Source: Romboutsia_C sp015668195 (lineage in GTDB: Bacteria; Bacillota; Clostridia; Peptostreptococcales; Peptostreptococcaceae). Taken from it: a DNA stretch of 64,000 bases. Position 1 is the first letter of the stretch. Each line of letters begins with the position of its first letter. The notes below the pieces were generated by a model, which searched no databases, was not told where the DNA came from, and saw only the letters and a list, made by a program, of their open reading frames with translations. The stretch lies in contig NZ_JADPFC010000001.1 of the NCBI RefSeq assembly GCF_015668195.1, positions 124,001 through 188,000 of the forward strand, read 5' to 3'. Positions 1 to 9,372 of the stretch are shown piece after piece. A program made the position numbers and the translations under genes.

Positions 1-1
1 A

Positions 2-175
2 GAAACTATAAGTGCACTTAGAAAAGACGTTTTAGCTAAGTGTTACGGAGGAGATATATCTCGTAAGAAGAAACTTCTTGAAAAGCAAAAAGAAGGTAAG
101 AAACGTATGAGACAAATCGGATCTGTAGAAGTTCCTCAAAAGGCATTTATGTCAGTATTAAAATTAGATGAATAA
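2..175 (+). CDS. lepA: Elongation factor 4 (LepA), C-terminal end only
   Basis: This is the last 57 codons of LepA/EF4, the ribosome-associated GTPase that back-translocates stalled ribosomes. The 5' part lies outside the window. The visible residues match the conserved LepA C-terminal domain: alternating basic segments (ISRKKKLLEKQKEGKKRMR) followed by VPQKAFMSVLK, ending in TAA at 173-175. A strong terminator follows directly. In Firmicutes lepA normally precedes hemW and hrcA, and that order is kept here except for one inserted permease gene. Confidence 0.95.
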   Translation, partial: ETISALRKDVLAKCYGGDISRKKKLLEKQKEGKKRMRQIGSVEVPQKAFMSVLKLDE

Positions 176-180
176 TAGCT

Positions 181-212
181 AAAGCCAAAGGATTTTTCCT
201 TTGGCTTTTTTA
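181..212 (+). terminator. Rho-independent terminator after lepA
   Basis: The inverted repeat AAGCCAAAGGA / TCCTTTGGCTT has a short T-rich loop and ends in a T run. It separates lepA from the permease. Confidence 0.9.
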
Positions 213-352
213 TTATAAGTTATATTAACTAAAATCGTGTGTAAAACCTGTCCTCATATCTAAATTCTAATAATAGATAAAAACTTGGGAATACTAAAAA
301 ATGCAAAGTATACAAAACGATGATAAATATAAACAGCACAAGGAGGACATAT

Positions 353-1669
353 ATGAGTGATAAGCTTAATAGTACCATAGGACTATCAGCAGCTCTTTCA
401 ACAGTTGTTGGTATGGTTATAGGGTCTGGAGTATTTTTTAAGCCTCAAGCAATATACACGGCAACCAATGGTGCACCAGGTCTTGGTATAATAGCATGGA
501 TATTAGGTGGTATTATAACTATTACAGCAGGATTAACTGCAGCTGAAGTATCAGCAGCTATACCTAAAACTGGTGGAATGATGACTTATCTCAGTGAAAT
601 ATATGGAGAAAAAATAGGATTCTTGACAGGATGGATGCAAACGGTATTATATTTTCCAGGTACTATTGCAGCGCTTGCAGTTATATTTTCGCAACAGGTA
701 TCAGAACTTATGGGTTATGGTCCACAAAATATGGTAGTAGTTTTACCAGTATCTTTAGGAATAATAATATTTATAGCGTTGCTAAACACAGTAGGATCAT
801 CTTTTGGTGGATTTATACAAACTGTAGCTACTATCTGTAAGTTATTACCTTTAATACTTATAATAATATTTGGGTTTATAAAAGGAAATGGAAACCCAAT
901 ATTAACACCATTAGTAGGAGCTAAAACTACTGTCATAGGATCTTTAGGACAAGTATTGATAGCTACATTATTTGCCTATGATGGTTGGATAAATGTTGGA
1001 GCTATAGCCGGTGAAATGAAAAGTCCAGAAAAAAATTTACCATTAGCTATAGTTGGAGGTTTATCAATAGTTATGGCTGTATATATACTAATAAACTTAG
1101 CATATTTATGGGTAGCACCAGCATCAGAACTAGCCAATTCAGTAGCTCCAGCTGCACTTGTTGCACAAAAAATATTTGGAGATACAGGTGGGAAATTAAT
1201 ATCTATAGGTATACTAATATCAGTATTTGGTGCTCTAAATGGATATTTACTTACAGCACCTAGAATACCATATGTACTTTCCAAAGAGGGATTATTACCA
1301 GGATCAAAAGTGTTTTCAAAATTAAATAAAGGCGGTTCTCCATACAATTCCATCTGGTTAATAGCAGGTCTTGGATGTATATATGCTTTATCTGGACAAT
1401 TTAACTTGTTAAGTGATTTAACTATATTTATAATATGGGTATTTTATATATTTACTTTTTATGGAGTAGTTAAGCTTAGAAAAGAAAAGCCAGATATGAT
1501 AAGACCTTACAAGGTTCCATTATACCCTCTTATTCCTATTGTTGCTATACTAGGTGGACTTTTTGTTATAATAAATCAGTTAATAACAATGACCTTAGTT
1601 TCATTAGGAGGAATAATAGTTACACTTATTGGTTTACTAGTATATTCTTATAAAATTAAATTAAGATAA
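353..1669 (+). CDS. APC-family amino acid permease
   Basis: This is a 438-residue membrane transporter of the amino acid-polyamine-organocation family, with about 12 hydrophobic segments. The N-terminal GMVIGSGVFFKP motif in helix 1 and the late loop RPYKVPLYPLIP are hallmarks of the YfnA/SteT-like branch. It probably exchanges or imports amino acids at the cell membrane; the substrate cannot be read from sequence. I chose ATG 353 because AGGAGG (341-346) sits just upstream; a longer reading from 320 has no ribosome binding site. It has its own terminator and stands alone between lepA and hemW, so it is probably an insertion into an otherwise conserved gene order. Confidence 0.85.
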   Translation: MSDKLNSTIGLSAALSTVVGMVIGSGVFFKPQAIYTATNGAPGLGIIAWILGGIITITAGLTAAEVSAAIPKTGGMMTYLSEIYGEKIGFLTGWMQTVLYFPGTIAALAVIFSQQVSELMGYGPQNMVVVLPVSLGIIIFIALLNTVGSSFGGFIQTVATICKLLPLILIIIFGFIKGNGNPILTPLVGAKTTVIGSLGQVLIATLFAYDGWINVGAIAGEMKSPEKNLPLAIVGGLSIVMAVYILINLAYLWVAPASELANSVAPAALVAQKIFGDTGGKLISIGILISVFGALNGYLLTAPRIPYVLSKEGLLPGSKVFSKLNKGGSPYNSIWLIAGLGCIYALSGQFNLLSDLTIFIIWVFYIFTFYGVVKLRKEKPDMIRPYKVPLYPLIPIVAILGGLFVIINQLITMTLVSLGGIIVTLIGLLVYSYKIKLR

Positions 1670-1671
1670 GT

Positions 1672-1703
1672 AAAAGGCATCTTTAAAGTTAGATGCCTTT
1701 TAT
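1672..1703 (+). terminator. Terminator after the APC permease
   Basis: AAAAGGCATCT / AGATGCCTTTT hairpin followed by T-rich sequence, three bases after the stop codon. Confidence 0.85.
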
Positions 1704-1821
1704 ATATTTCAAATCAATGAAGCGTTTTTAAATAGATAATAACCATTAATACATAGATATTGTTATAATATAGTAAAATATGATTAATAATGTAATTAAT
1801 ATATGAACAGGAGAAAAGTAA

Positions 1822-2964
1822 ATGTTAGGATTATATATACACATTCCATTTTGTGTGAGTAAATGCAACTACTGTGACTTTAATTCATACAAATTAGATG
1901 TAAACTTAAAGAAAAGATACATAAATGATTTAAAAAAAGAAATGGAATTTTATAAGAAAGATATAGAAAAAGAAGATTATGAAAAAGAAATATGTAGTAT
2001 ATTTTTAGGGGGAGGAACTCCAAGTATACTAACATCTAATGAAATTGAAGAAATATTTAATAATATTTATAAAAACTTCAATATAAAAGATAATGCTGAA
2101 GTCACTATGGAATGTAATCCAGGAACCTTAACAAGAGAAAAATTAGAGGTTATAAAAAAGTGTGGAGTAAATAGACTAAGCATAGGTCTTCAAGCAGTAC
2201 AAAATAATAAATTAAAAGAAATAGGAAGAATTCATACATATGAAGAGTTTGAAAAAAATTATAAAGAAGCTTTAGATGTTGGTTTTGATAATATAAATGT
2301 AGATTTAATGTATGCACTTCCAAATCATAACATTGATGAATGGAAAGAGAGTTTAGAAAAAATTGTTTCATTAAATCCATCACACATATCAGCTTATTCA
2401 CTTATATTAGAAGAAGGCACAAAATTATATTATATGTATGAAAACAATGAATTTGAACTTATAGATGAAGACACAGATATAAATATGTATAATCACACAA
2501 TAAACTACCTAAAACAAAATGGCTACAATCAATATGAAATATCAAATTACTCAAAACCAGGTTTAGAGTGTAGACACAATATACTATATTGGAAGTGTTA
2601 TCATTATATAGGGTTAGGTGCAGGGGCATCTGGATACCTAGGAAATAGTAGATATAATAATGTAGAAAATCTAGATGAGTATCATAATATGATAGATAAA
2701 AATGAAAAACCTATAAGTAATTTAGAAAATTTAAGTATAGAAGATAAGATACAAGAAAAAATATTTATGGGACTTAGAATGAATGAAGGGATATATTTTG
2801 AAGACTTTAAAAAAGAATTTAATATAGAATTTAAAAATAAATATAATAAGCAAATTAAGGATTTAAAAAATAAAGACTTAATAAAAGAAAGTAAAGTAGG
2901 TATTAAGCTTACTCAAAAGGGACGAGAAATATCAAATTCTGTATTTGTTGAATTTATAAATTAA
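1822..2964 (+). CDS. hemW: Radical SAM heme chaperone HemW
   Basis: This is a 380-residue radical SAM protein of the HemN-like family. The N-terminal CVSKCNYCDF contains the CX3CX2C cluster motif, followed by the GGGTPS motif. The extra fourth cysteine and the HPNH motif typical of true coproporphyrinogen dehydrogenase HemN are not apparent, and the length fits HemW. HemW binds heme and is thought to deliver it to respiratory enzymes. The position directly before hrcA is the standard Firmicutes arrangement. The start ATG 1822 is preceded by a GGAG-type site (AGGAGAAAAG). A TATAAT-like element lies near 1761. Confidence 0.9.
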   Translation: MLGLYIHIPFCVSKCNYCDFNSYKLDVNLKKRYINDLKKEMEFYKKDIEKEDYEKEICSIFLGGGTPSILTSNEIEEIFNNIYKNFNIKDNAEVTMECNPGTLTREKLEVIKKCGVNRLSIGLQAVQNNKLKEIGRIHTYEEFEKNYKEALDVGFDNINVDLMYALPNHNIDEWKESLEKIVSLNPSHISAYSLILEEGTKLYYMYENNEFELIDEDTDINMYNHTINYLKQNGYNQYEISNYSKPGLECRHNILYWKCYHYIGLGAGASGYLGNSRYNNVENLDEYHNMIDKNEKPISNLENLSIEDKIQEKIFMGLRMNEGIYFEDFKKEFNIEFKNKYNKQIKDLKNKDLIKESKVGIKLTQKGREISNSVFVEFIN

Positions 2965-2974
2965 TTAGAAAGTG

Positions 2975-3005
2975 TTGACAAGAATAAAATAAAATGATAT
3001 ATAAT
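2975..3005 (+). promoter_or_regulatory. Vegetative promoter of the hrcA heat-shock operon
   Basis: A perfect TTGACA (2975-2980) is followed after 17-19 bases by TATATA/TATAAT (2998-3005). It lies just upstream of the CIRCE operator, so HrcA bound there would block transcription start. Confidence 0.8.
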
Positions 3006-3018
3006 ATATATAATCTTT

Positions 3019-3045
3019 TTAGCACTCGAAAGTAGTGAGTGCTAA
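3019..3045 (+). promoter_or_regulatory. CIRCE operator
   Basis: A perfect copy of the CIRCE inverted repeat, TTAGCACTC-N9-GAGTGCTAA. HrcA binds this element and represses the operon at normal temperature. It sits between the promoter and the hrcA start, giving autoregulation. Confidence 0.97.
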
Positions 3046-3063
3046 CAGCGAGGAGTGAAGGTG

Positions 3064-4080
3064 ATGGAATTAAATGAAAGAAAATTAAAGATCCTCAAAG
3101 CTATAGTTAAAGATTATATAGAAACAGCTGAAGCTGTAGGCTCACGAACGATATCAAAAAAACATGACTTAGGTGTAAGTGCTGCCACTATAAGGAATGA
3201 AATGGCTGACCTTGAAGAATTAGGATATTTAATCCAGCCACATACCTCGGCAGGTAGAGTTCCATCTGAGAAAGGATACAAGCTTTATGTAGATTCTCTT
3301 ATGAGTCAAAGTGAACTTAGTGATGAAGAGAAAATTTTAATAGAAAGTTGTATAAATAAAAATGTTAATGATATAAGAGATTTAATTCATGAGACTTCTA
3401 AGCTATTATCAGAAATTACTAATTATACAACTGTAGCTGTTACTAAAAATTTAGTCAATCAAAGTGTTATAAAACACATACAGTTAGTTAGTATGAGTGA
3501 TAACAACATTTTACTAATAGTTGTTACAGATAAAGGTGATATAAAAAATGTAAATTTAGCTACTAACACTCATTTAGATCAATCAAAATTAAACATAATT
3601 TCTGATAATCTAACTAGAAAATTATCAGGAAAAAGTATAGTTGATTTAGATGAAAAACTTATAGCATTTATAAAATATGAAATAAGTGAACATGCAGTGT
3701 TAATAGATGAATTAATAGATGCACTAAATTTTGATACCAATGATGATACATCAATTTCACTAAGTGGAGCAACTAATATATTTAATTATCCTGAATTTAA
3801 TGACGTACTTAAGGCCAAGTCATTTTTACATATGCTAGAACATAAGGAAATGATATCTAGTATGGCCAAGTCAAAAGGCATACAGAAGGATAATGTTAAT
3901 ATAATCATTGGTAGTGATAATGATTTTGAGTTAGCGCAAGATTGTAGTATAGTTACAGCAACTTATAATATAAGTAGAGATCTAGTAGGGCGTATAAGCT
4001 TTATAGGACCTACAAGAATGGACTATGCTAAGATTTATACAATTGTTAATTATATGAGTTTGATTTTTAACAAAAAATAG
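3064..4080 (+). CDS. hrcA: Heat-inducible transcription repressor HrcA
   Basis: This 338-residue repressor is the first gene of the chaperone operon. The N-terminus MELNERKLKILKAIVKDYIE with VGSRTISKK and AATIRNEMADLEELG forms the winged helix-turn-helix; the HrcA core follows and ends in a GPTRMDY segment. It represses hrcA-grpE-dnaK-dnaJ through the adjacent CIRCE site, with GroEL known to support its activity in related bacteria. I chose ATG 3064 because AGGAG (3051-3055) lies eight bases upstream; GTG codons at 3055 and 3061 would overlap or crowd that site. Confidence 0.95.
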   Translation: MELNERKLKILKAIVKDYIETAEAVGSRTISKKHDLGVSAATIRNEMADLEELGYLIQPHTSAGRVPSEKGYKLYVDSLMSQSELSDEEKILIESCINKNVNDIRDLIHETSKLLSEITNYTTVAVTKNLVNQSVIKHIQLVSMSDNNILLIVVTDKGDIKNVNLATNTHLDQSKLNIISDNLTRKLSGKSIVDLDEKLIAFIKYEISEHAVLIDELIDALNFDTNDDTSISLSGATNIFNYPEFNDVLKAKSFLHMLEHKEMISSMAKSKGIQKDNVNIIIGSDNDFELAQDCSIVTATYNISRDLVGRISFIGPTRMDYAKIYTIVNYMSLIFNKK

Positions 4081-4098
4081 ATTAAGGGGTGTAACATA

Positions 4099-4656
4099 TT
4101 GCAAGAAAATAATTTAGAAAATGAAAATGTAAAAGAAGAATTAGAAACTTCAAGTGAGATTGAAGAAACAACTGAAGAAGTTGTAGAAGACAATGTTACA
4201 GATATAAATGACAAATTAGAAGAAAACAAGTTAAGAGACGAATTAGAGGCTCTTAATGATAAGCATCAAAGACTTCAAGCAGAATATGCAAACTATAGAA
4301 GAAGAACAAATGAAGAAAAAGAAACTATAGGATTATTTGCAAATGAAAAAATACTAAACGATATAATACCTGTTATCGATAGTATGGAAAGAGCTTTAGA
4401 AGCTTGTGATGACAAAGAAGGAAGTATGTATCAAGGAATAGACCTAGTATATAAGCAACTTCAAGGAATACTTACAAAGTATGGAGTTGAAGCAATAGAA
4501 GCTGAGAATGCAGACTTTGATCCAAATTTACACTTAGCAGTAATGCAAGAAAGTGTTGATGGAGTTGAAGCAAATAAGGTCGTAATGGTACTTCAAAAAG
4601 GATATAAACTAGGAAATAAAGTATTAAGACCAAGTATGGTTAAAGTATCTTGCTAG
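4099..4656 (+). CDS. grpE: Nucleotide exchange factor GrpE
   Basis: A 185-residue DnaK co-chaperone that drives ADP release. It has the usual very acidic, disordered N-terminus (about residues 1-40), a long coiled-coil helix with YANYRRRTNEEKE, and the C-terminal beta domain with LHLAVMQ and GYKLGNKVLRPSMVKV. The start is TTG 4099, with AAGGGGTG at 4084-4091 as ribosome binding site; no ATG fits. It lies 18 bases after hrcA in the same operon. Confidence 0.95.
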   Translation: MQENNLENENVKEELETSSEIEETTEEVVEDNVTDINDKLEENKLRDELEALNDKHQRLQAEYANYRRRTNEEKETIGLFANEKILNDIIPVIDSMERALEACDDKEGSMYQGIDLVYKQLQGILTKYGVEAIEAENADFDPNLHLAVMQESVDGVEANKVVMVLQKGYKLGNKVLRPSMVKVSC

Positions 4657-4811
4657 TTTAGTATAAATATAGCAGTAAAGTTTAAGAATTTAGCTTAAAA
4701 TATATCTTATTATCTAGTACAACTAGAAATCAGATATTTGAATATATAAAAAAATAACTAAATTCTATATAGAATAAAAATCATAAAAAATTATTTAGGA
4801 GGAATTTGGTC

Positions 4812-6650
4812 ATGGGAAAAATAATAGGAATTGACTTAGGAACAACAAACTCTTGTGTAGCAGTATTAGAAGGTGGAGAACCACAAATAATAACTAATGC
4901 AGAAGGTATGAGAACTACTCCATCAGTAGTAGCATTTACTAAGGACGGAGACAGAATAGTAGGGGAACCTGCAAAAAGACAAGCTGTTACAAATGCAGAT
5001 AGAACTATAATATCAATAAAAACTCACATGGGAACAGATTACAAAGTTAATATAGATGGTAAAGATTATACACCACAAGAAATATCAGCTATAATCTTAC
5101 AAAAATTAAAAGCAGATGCAGAAAGCTACTTAGGGCAACCTGTAACTGAAGCTGTTATAACAGTTCCAGCATACTTCACAGATGCTCAAAGACAAGCAAC
5201 AAAAGATGCAGGTAGAATAGCAGGACTTGATGTTAAGAGAATAATAAATGAGCCAACTGCTGCTGCACTTGCTTATGGTATGGATAAGTTAGACCAAGAC
5301 AAAAAGATATTAGTATTTGACTTAGGTGGAGGAACATTTGACGTTTCAGTTCTTGAAATAGGAGATGGAACTTTCGAAGTTTTAGCTACTGCTGGTAATA
5401 ACAGATTAGGTGGAGATGACTTTGACCAAGTATTAATAGACTATTTAGCTGAAGAATTCAAAAAAGCTGAAGGTGTAGATTTAAGAAACGATAACATGGC
5501 TCTTCAAAGATTAAAAGAAGCTGCTGAAAAGGCTAAAAAAGAGTTATCATCAACAATGACAACTAACGTAAACTTACCTTTCATAACAGCTACTGCTGAA
5601 GGTCCAAAACACTTAACTATGGATATATCAAGAGCTAAGTTTGATGAGTTAACTGCTCATTTAGTTGAAAAAACTATGGAACCAACAAGAAGAGCATTAC
5701 AAGATGCAGGTCTTTCAACTTCTGATATAGATGATGTATTATTAGTTGGTGGTTCTACAAGAATACCAGCTGTTCAAGAAGCTGTTAAGAAATTCATAGG
5801 AAAAGAGCCACACAAAGGATTAAACCCAGATGAATGTGTTGCTGCAGGTGCTGCTATACAAGCAGGTGTATTATCTGGAGACGTTAATGATTTATTACTT
5901 CTAGATGTTACTCCATTATCATTAGGTATAGAAACTATGGGTAACGTAATGACTAAAATAATAGAAAGAAATACTACAATACCAACTAAGAAGTCACAAG
6001 TATTCTCAACTGCTGCTGATAACCAAACTGCTGTTGATATACACGTTCTTCAAGGTGAAAGAAGTATGTCATATGATAACACTACTTTAGGTAGATTCCA
6101 ATTAACTGATATACCACCAGCTCCAAGAGGAATACCTCAAATAGAAGTTACTTTCGATATAGATGCTAACGGTATAGTTCACGTTACTGCTAAAGACTTA
6201 GGAACTGGAAAAGAGCAAAAAGTTACTATAACTTCTGGAACTAATTTAAGTGAAGAAGAAATAGAAAAGAAAGTTAAAGAAGCTGAAATGAATGCTGAAG
6301 CTGATAAGCAAAAGAAAGATAAAATAGAAGCATTAAACCAAGCTGATTCAACTATATACCAAACAGAAAAAACTTTAAATGAATTAGGTGACAAAGTAAG
6401 TGCTGAAGATAAGAGCGCTATAGAAGCTGCAATAGCTGAACTTAAGGCAGTTAAAGATAAAGAAGAGTCAACAGGTGAAGAAATAAGAAAAGCTATGGAT
6501 GAAGTTATGAACAAATTCCATAAAGTTTCTGAAATGATGTATCAACAAGCACAAGCTGAGGCTCAAGCTCAAGGTGGCGAAGCTGGTCAAGGTGCTCAAG
6601 ACGATAACGTTGTAGATGCTGACTTCACAGAAGTAAATGACGAAAAATAG
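4812..6650 (+). CDS. dnaK: Chaperone protein DnaK (Hsp70)
   Basis: A 612-residue Hsp70. The ATPase domain opens with GIIDLGTTNSCV-like sequence (IGIDLGTTNSCVAVLEGG), contains the phosphate motif VFDLGGGTFDVSVLE and the adenosine motif LLVGGSTRIPAVQ; the substrate-binding domain and a lid follow, with a Gln/Ala/Gly-rich tail ending in VVDADFTEV. It refolds proteins together with DnaJ and GrpE. ATG 4812 has AGGAGG (4797-4802) at good spacing; an upstream TTG in frame is too close to that site. The 155-base gap from grpE has no clear terminator, so it should be co-transcribed. Confidence 0.97.
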   Translation: MGKIIGIDLGTTNSCVAVLEGGEPQIITNAEGMRTTPSVVAFTKDGDRIVGEPAKRQAVTNADRTIISIKTHMGTDYKVNIDGKDYTPQEISAIILQKLKADAESYLGQPVTEAVITVPAYFTDAQRQATKDAGRIAGLDVKRIINEPTAAALAYGMDKLDQDKKILVFDLGGGTFDVSVLEIGDGTFEVLATAGNNRLGGDDFDQVLIDYLAEEFKKAEGVDLRNDNMALQRLKEAAEKAKKELSSTMTTNVNLPFITATAEGPKHLTMDISRAKFDELTAHLVEKTMEPTRRALQDAGLSTSDIDDVLLVGGSTRIPAVQEAVKKFIGKEPHKGLNPDECVAAGAAIQAGVLSGDVNDLLLLDVTPLSLGIETMGNVMTKIIERNTTIPTKKSQVFSTAADNQTAVDIHVLQGERSMSYDNTTLGRFQLTDIPPAPRGIPQIEVTFDIDANGIVHVTAKDLGTGKEQKVTITSGTNLSEEEIEKKVKEAEMNAEADKQKKDKIEALNQADSTIYQTEKTLNELGDKVSAEDKSAIEAAIAELKAVKDKEESTGEEIRKAMDEVMNKFHKVSEMMYQQAQAEAQAQGGEAGQGAQDDNVVDADFTEVNDEK

Positions 6651-6735
6651 GTTACGAAAATATATAGTTTAATATATAATAGAAAAGAGTATCTTTTCAT
6701 AAGTATATAGTCATAGACTAATACTTAAAAATAAT

Positions 6736-6770
6736 AATAGCTTGTAGTATGATATTCTACAAGCTATTGT
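6736..6770 (+). terminator. Hairpin between dnaK and dnaJ
   Basis: AATAGCTTGTAG / CTACAAGCTATT forms a 12-bp stem with a 9-base loop, followed by only a weak T run (GTTTTG). It could partly terminate transcription or protect the dnaK message end, so that dnaJ is made at a lower level. Confidence 0.6.
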
Positions 6771-6798
6771 TTTGTAATAATAAAGGTGGTGACAAATA

Positions 6799-7953
6799 AT
6801 GAGTGCTAAGAGAGATTATTATGAGGTGCTTGGTGTAGACAAAAGTGCCGATGCTCAGGCCCTTAAAAAAGCATATAGAAAACTTGCTATGAAGTATCAT
6901 CCAGATAGAAATCCTGGTGATAAAGAAGCAGAAGAAAAGTTCAAGGAAATAAATGAAGCATACGAAGTATTATCAGATGATAACAAAAGACAAATGTATG
7001 ATCAATTCGGACATGATGGTGTAAATGGTCAAGGAGGATTTGGTGGCCAAGGAGGATTTGGTGGCCAAGGATTCGGTGGATTTGAAGATATATTTGGTGA
7101 CATGTTTGGTGATATATTCGGAGGAGGATTTGGTGGCGGTAGAGCCAGAAGGAGAGGTCCAGAACGTGGAGCGGATATAAAGCAAAGTGTTAGTATAAGT
7201 TTTGAAGAAGCTGCATTTGGAAAAAAAGTATCTGTAAAGATAAATAGAAGTGAAGAGTGCGAAGAGTGCCATGGAAGTGGAGCTAAGCCAGGGACATCTA
7301 AGAAAACTTGTCCAACATGTAATGGTACTGGAGAAGTTAGAACTGTTCAAAGAACTCCATTTGGTAATATAGCATCAAGTAGACCTTGTAGTGCTTGTAA
7401 TGGAGAGGGTGAAGTTATAGAATCACCATGTCCAAAGTGTCACGGTAAGGGATATAATAGAAAAGTTAAGACTATAGAAGTTGATATACCAGCAGGTATA
7501 GATGATGGACAAATGATAAAATTATCAGGTCAAGGTGAAGTTGGATCTAAAGGTGGACCAAGAGGAGATTTATATATAATAGTTAATGTTAAACCTCATC
7601 CATTATTCACAAGAGAAGGAACTGACATATACTTTGATATGCCAATAACATTTGTTCAAGCTGCATTAGGAGATGAAATAGAAGTTCCAACACTAGATGG
7701 AAAAGTTAAGTATACAATACCAGAAGGAACTCAAACTGGAACTGTATTTAGATTAAGAGAAAAAGGTATACCAAGACTTAGAGGTAACTCAAGAGGTGAC
7801 CAATATGTTAAGGTTATAGTTGATACTCCTAAGAAGTTAAATGAAAAGCAAAAAGAAATACTAAGAGAATTTGCTAAAGAATGTGGAGAAGATGTTCACG
7901 AAAAGAAAAAGACTTTTGGTCAAAAGATAGAAGATATGTTTAAAAGAAAATAA
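6799..7953 (+). CDS. dnaJ: Chaperone protein DnaJ (Hsp40)
   Basis: A 384-residue type I Hsp40. The J domain (residues 1-70) carries the HPD motif (KYHPDRNPGD). A Gly/Phe-rich linker follows at about 75-120, then four zinc-binding CXXCXGXG repeats (CEECHGSG, CPTCNGTG, CSACNGEG, CPKCHGKG) and the C-terminal substrate-binding domain. It stimulates DnaK ATP hydrolysis and delivers clients. The start ATG has AAAGGTGGTGA upstream. The Gly/Phe linker is encoded by short near-identical direct repeats around 7030-7080. prmA, which often follows dnaJ in relatives, is absent; a terminator closes the operon. Confidence 0.96.
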   Translation: MSAKRDYYEVLGVDKSADAQALKKAYRKLAMKYHPDRNPGDKEAEEKFKEINEAYEVLSDDNKRQMYDQFGHDGVNGQGGFGGQGGFGGQGFGGFEDIFGDMFGDIFGGGFGGGRARRRGPERGADIKQSVSISFEEAAFGKKVSVKINRSEECEECHGSGAKPGTSKKTCPTCNGTGEVRTVQRTPFGNIASSRPCSACNGEGEVIESPCPKCHGKGYNRKVKTIEVDIPAGIDDGQMIKLSGQGEVGSKGGPRGDLYIIVNVKPHPLFTREGTDIYFDMPITFVQAALGDEIEVPTLDGKVKYTIPEGTQTGTVFRLREKGIPRLRGNSRGDQYVKVIVDTPKKLNEKQKEILREFAKECGEDVHEKKKTFGQKIEDMFKRK

Positions 7954-7983
7954 TTTATAAACAAGTAAATATAACAAAAAATA

Positions 7984-8017
7984 AAAGGGACATAGTTTAA
8001 GCTATGTCTCTTTTTTA
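7984..8017 (+). terminator. Terminator of the hrcA-dnaJ operon
   Basis: AAAGGGACATAG / CTATGTCTCTTTTTT hairpin with a T run, about 30 bases after dnaJ. Confidence 0.9.
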
Positions 8018-8079
8018 TTAAAAATGTACACATTTCATAATATAATTTAAAAAATTATAGAATAAAATTTACTCATTTT

Positions 8080-9267
8080 TTAATCTTTATAAATATATTC
8101 TCTTGTTAAGCTTATTTCATTATTAACACCTTTACTCATTAAGATTTGATGTAAGTCTATAACTCCATTATTAAAACAAGAAGCACAAGAAGAAAGGTAT
8201 AAGTCCCACATTCTTACAAATTCTTCATCAAACATATCTTCAACAACATCTCTTTGCTTATCAAAGTTTTTATACCATTCAATTAAAGTTTTAGTATAAT
8301 GTCTTCTTAAACTTTCAATATCTAATGTATAAAAATTATATTTAGGTAGTAAGTTTATAATTTCACGTAGTGAAGGAATAACTCCACCTGGGAATATGTA
8401 TTTTCTAATCCAAGCATCACCAGGAGATTCAACTAAACCACTTATATAATGTAATAAGAATAATCCTTTAGGTTTTAATACACTATTTACATTCTTAAAG
8501 TATAAATCATAGTGTTCACGGCCAACATGTTCTAACATACCAACGCTTACAATTTTATCAAACATCATACCAGATGTTTCAAGATTTCTATAATCCATAA
8601 GCTTTACTTGTAAATAGTCTTGAAGTCCTTCCTCTATTATTCTTTCATTAAATCTTTTATATTGTTCCTCACTTAATGTAATACCAGTTCCTTTAATTTT
8701 ATATTTTTTAGCAGCTTCTATAAGAAGATATCCCCAACCACATCCTATATCTAGTAAAGTTTCACCTTCTGATAGATCTAATTTTTTTAAAATATGATGT
8801 ATTTTGTTCATTTGAGCTTGGTATAAAGTATCATTATCATTTTTGAAGTAAGCGCAAGAATAACTTAAAGTATCGTCTAGCCAAAGGCCATAGAAATCAT
8901 TCCCTATATCATAGTGAGAACAAACCTCTAATTTTTGATTTTTTTCATTTCCTGCTTTATGGAATAGTTTTGATAATTTTGCAAAGTTAGTATGAAAATG
9001 TTCTTTTTGACAACTAAATAAAGAATCTAAGACTAGCAATAAATCACCATCAATATCAATATCTTTTTTCATGTACGCTTCTCCTAAGGCCAGCGATGTA
9101 CTATTTAATAAATCTTTTTTACTAATTGGTTTATTAAAGTAAACCTTAAATTTAGGATCACCTTGTCCAATTAAAAATTGTTCTCCATCCCAAAGTTTTA
9201 CCTCAAATGTACTTGAGTCAAGTTTTGAAAGAAATTCTTTTAAAAATATTTTGTCTATGCTGTTCAT
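8080..9267 (-). CDS. cfa: Cyclopropane-fatty-acyl-phospholipid synthase
   Basis: A 395-residue SAM-dependent methyltransferase that adds a methylene bridge to unsaturated membrane phospholipid chains. An N-terminal lipid-binding region (about 1-110) is followed by SHYDIGNDFYGLWLDDTLSYSCAYF, the CFA family signature, the SAM-binding LLDIGCGWGYLL motif and VSVGMLEHVG. The length matches bacterial Cfa. The reading frame starts at ATG 9267 with a GAGGTGA ribosome binding site on the minus strand. It is transcribed alone, toward dnaJ. Cyclopropanation is usually linked to stationary phase or acid and solvent stress. Confidence 0.93.
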   Translation of the reverse strand: MNSIDKIFLKEFLSKLDSSTFEVKLWDGEQFLIGQGDPKFKVYFNKPISKKDLLNSTSLALGEAYMKKDIDIDGDLLLVLDSLFSCQKEHFHTNFAKLSKLFHKAGNEKNQKLEVCSHYDIGNDFYGLWLDDTLSYSCAYFKNDNDTLYQAQMNKIHHILKKLDLSEGETLLDIGCGWGYLLIEAAKKYKIKGTGITLSEEQYKRFNERIIEEGLQDYLQVKLMDYRNLETSGMMFDKIVSVGMLEHVGREHYDLYFKNVNSVLKPKGLFLLHYISGLVESPGDAWIRKYIFPGGVIPSLREIINLLPKYNFYTLDIESLRRHYTKTLIEWYKNFDKQRDVVEDMFDEEFVRMWDLYLSSCASCFNNGVIDLHQILMSKGVNNEISLTREYIYKD

Positions 9268-9327
9268 AATAATTTGTCACCTCAGTAAAACCATACCCAT
9301 AAATTAACAAATGAAAACATAAAATTA

Positions 9328-9367
9328 TAAAAAATAGGAATATATTTAAATACATTCCTATTTTTTA
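9328..9367 (-). terminator. Terminator hairpin between the 9.4-9.9 kb gene and cfa
   Basis: AAAAAATAGGAAT and ATTCCTATTTTTT flank an AT loop. The repeat has A and T tracts at both ends and lies just past the stop of the minus-strand gene, which it should terminate. Confidence 0.8.
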
Positions 9368-9372
9368 TAATT

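Noticed and set aside
176..352. Possible T-box or riboswitch before the amino acid permease
   Set aside because: The leader is short and has no T-box sequence or stem I signature.
6973..7350. Long minus-strand ORF opposite dnaJ
   Set aside because: Arises from the repetitive Gly/Phe codons of dnaJ; composition (runs of Thr, Ser, Tyr) is not protein-like and dnaJ is certain.
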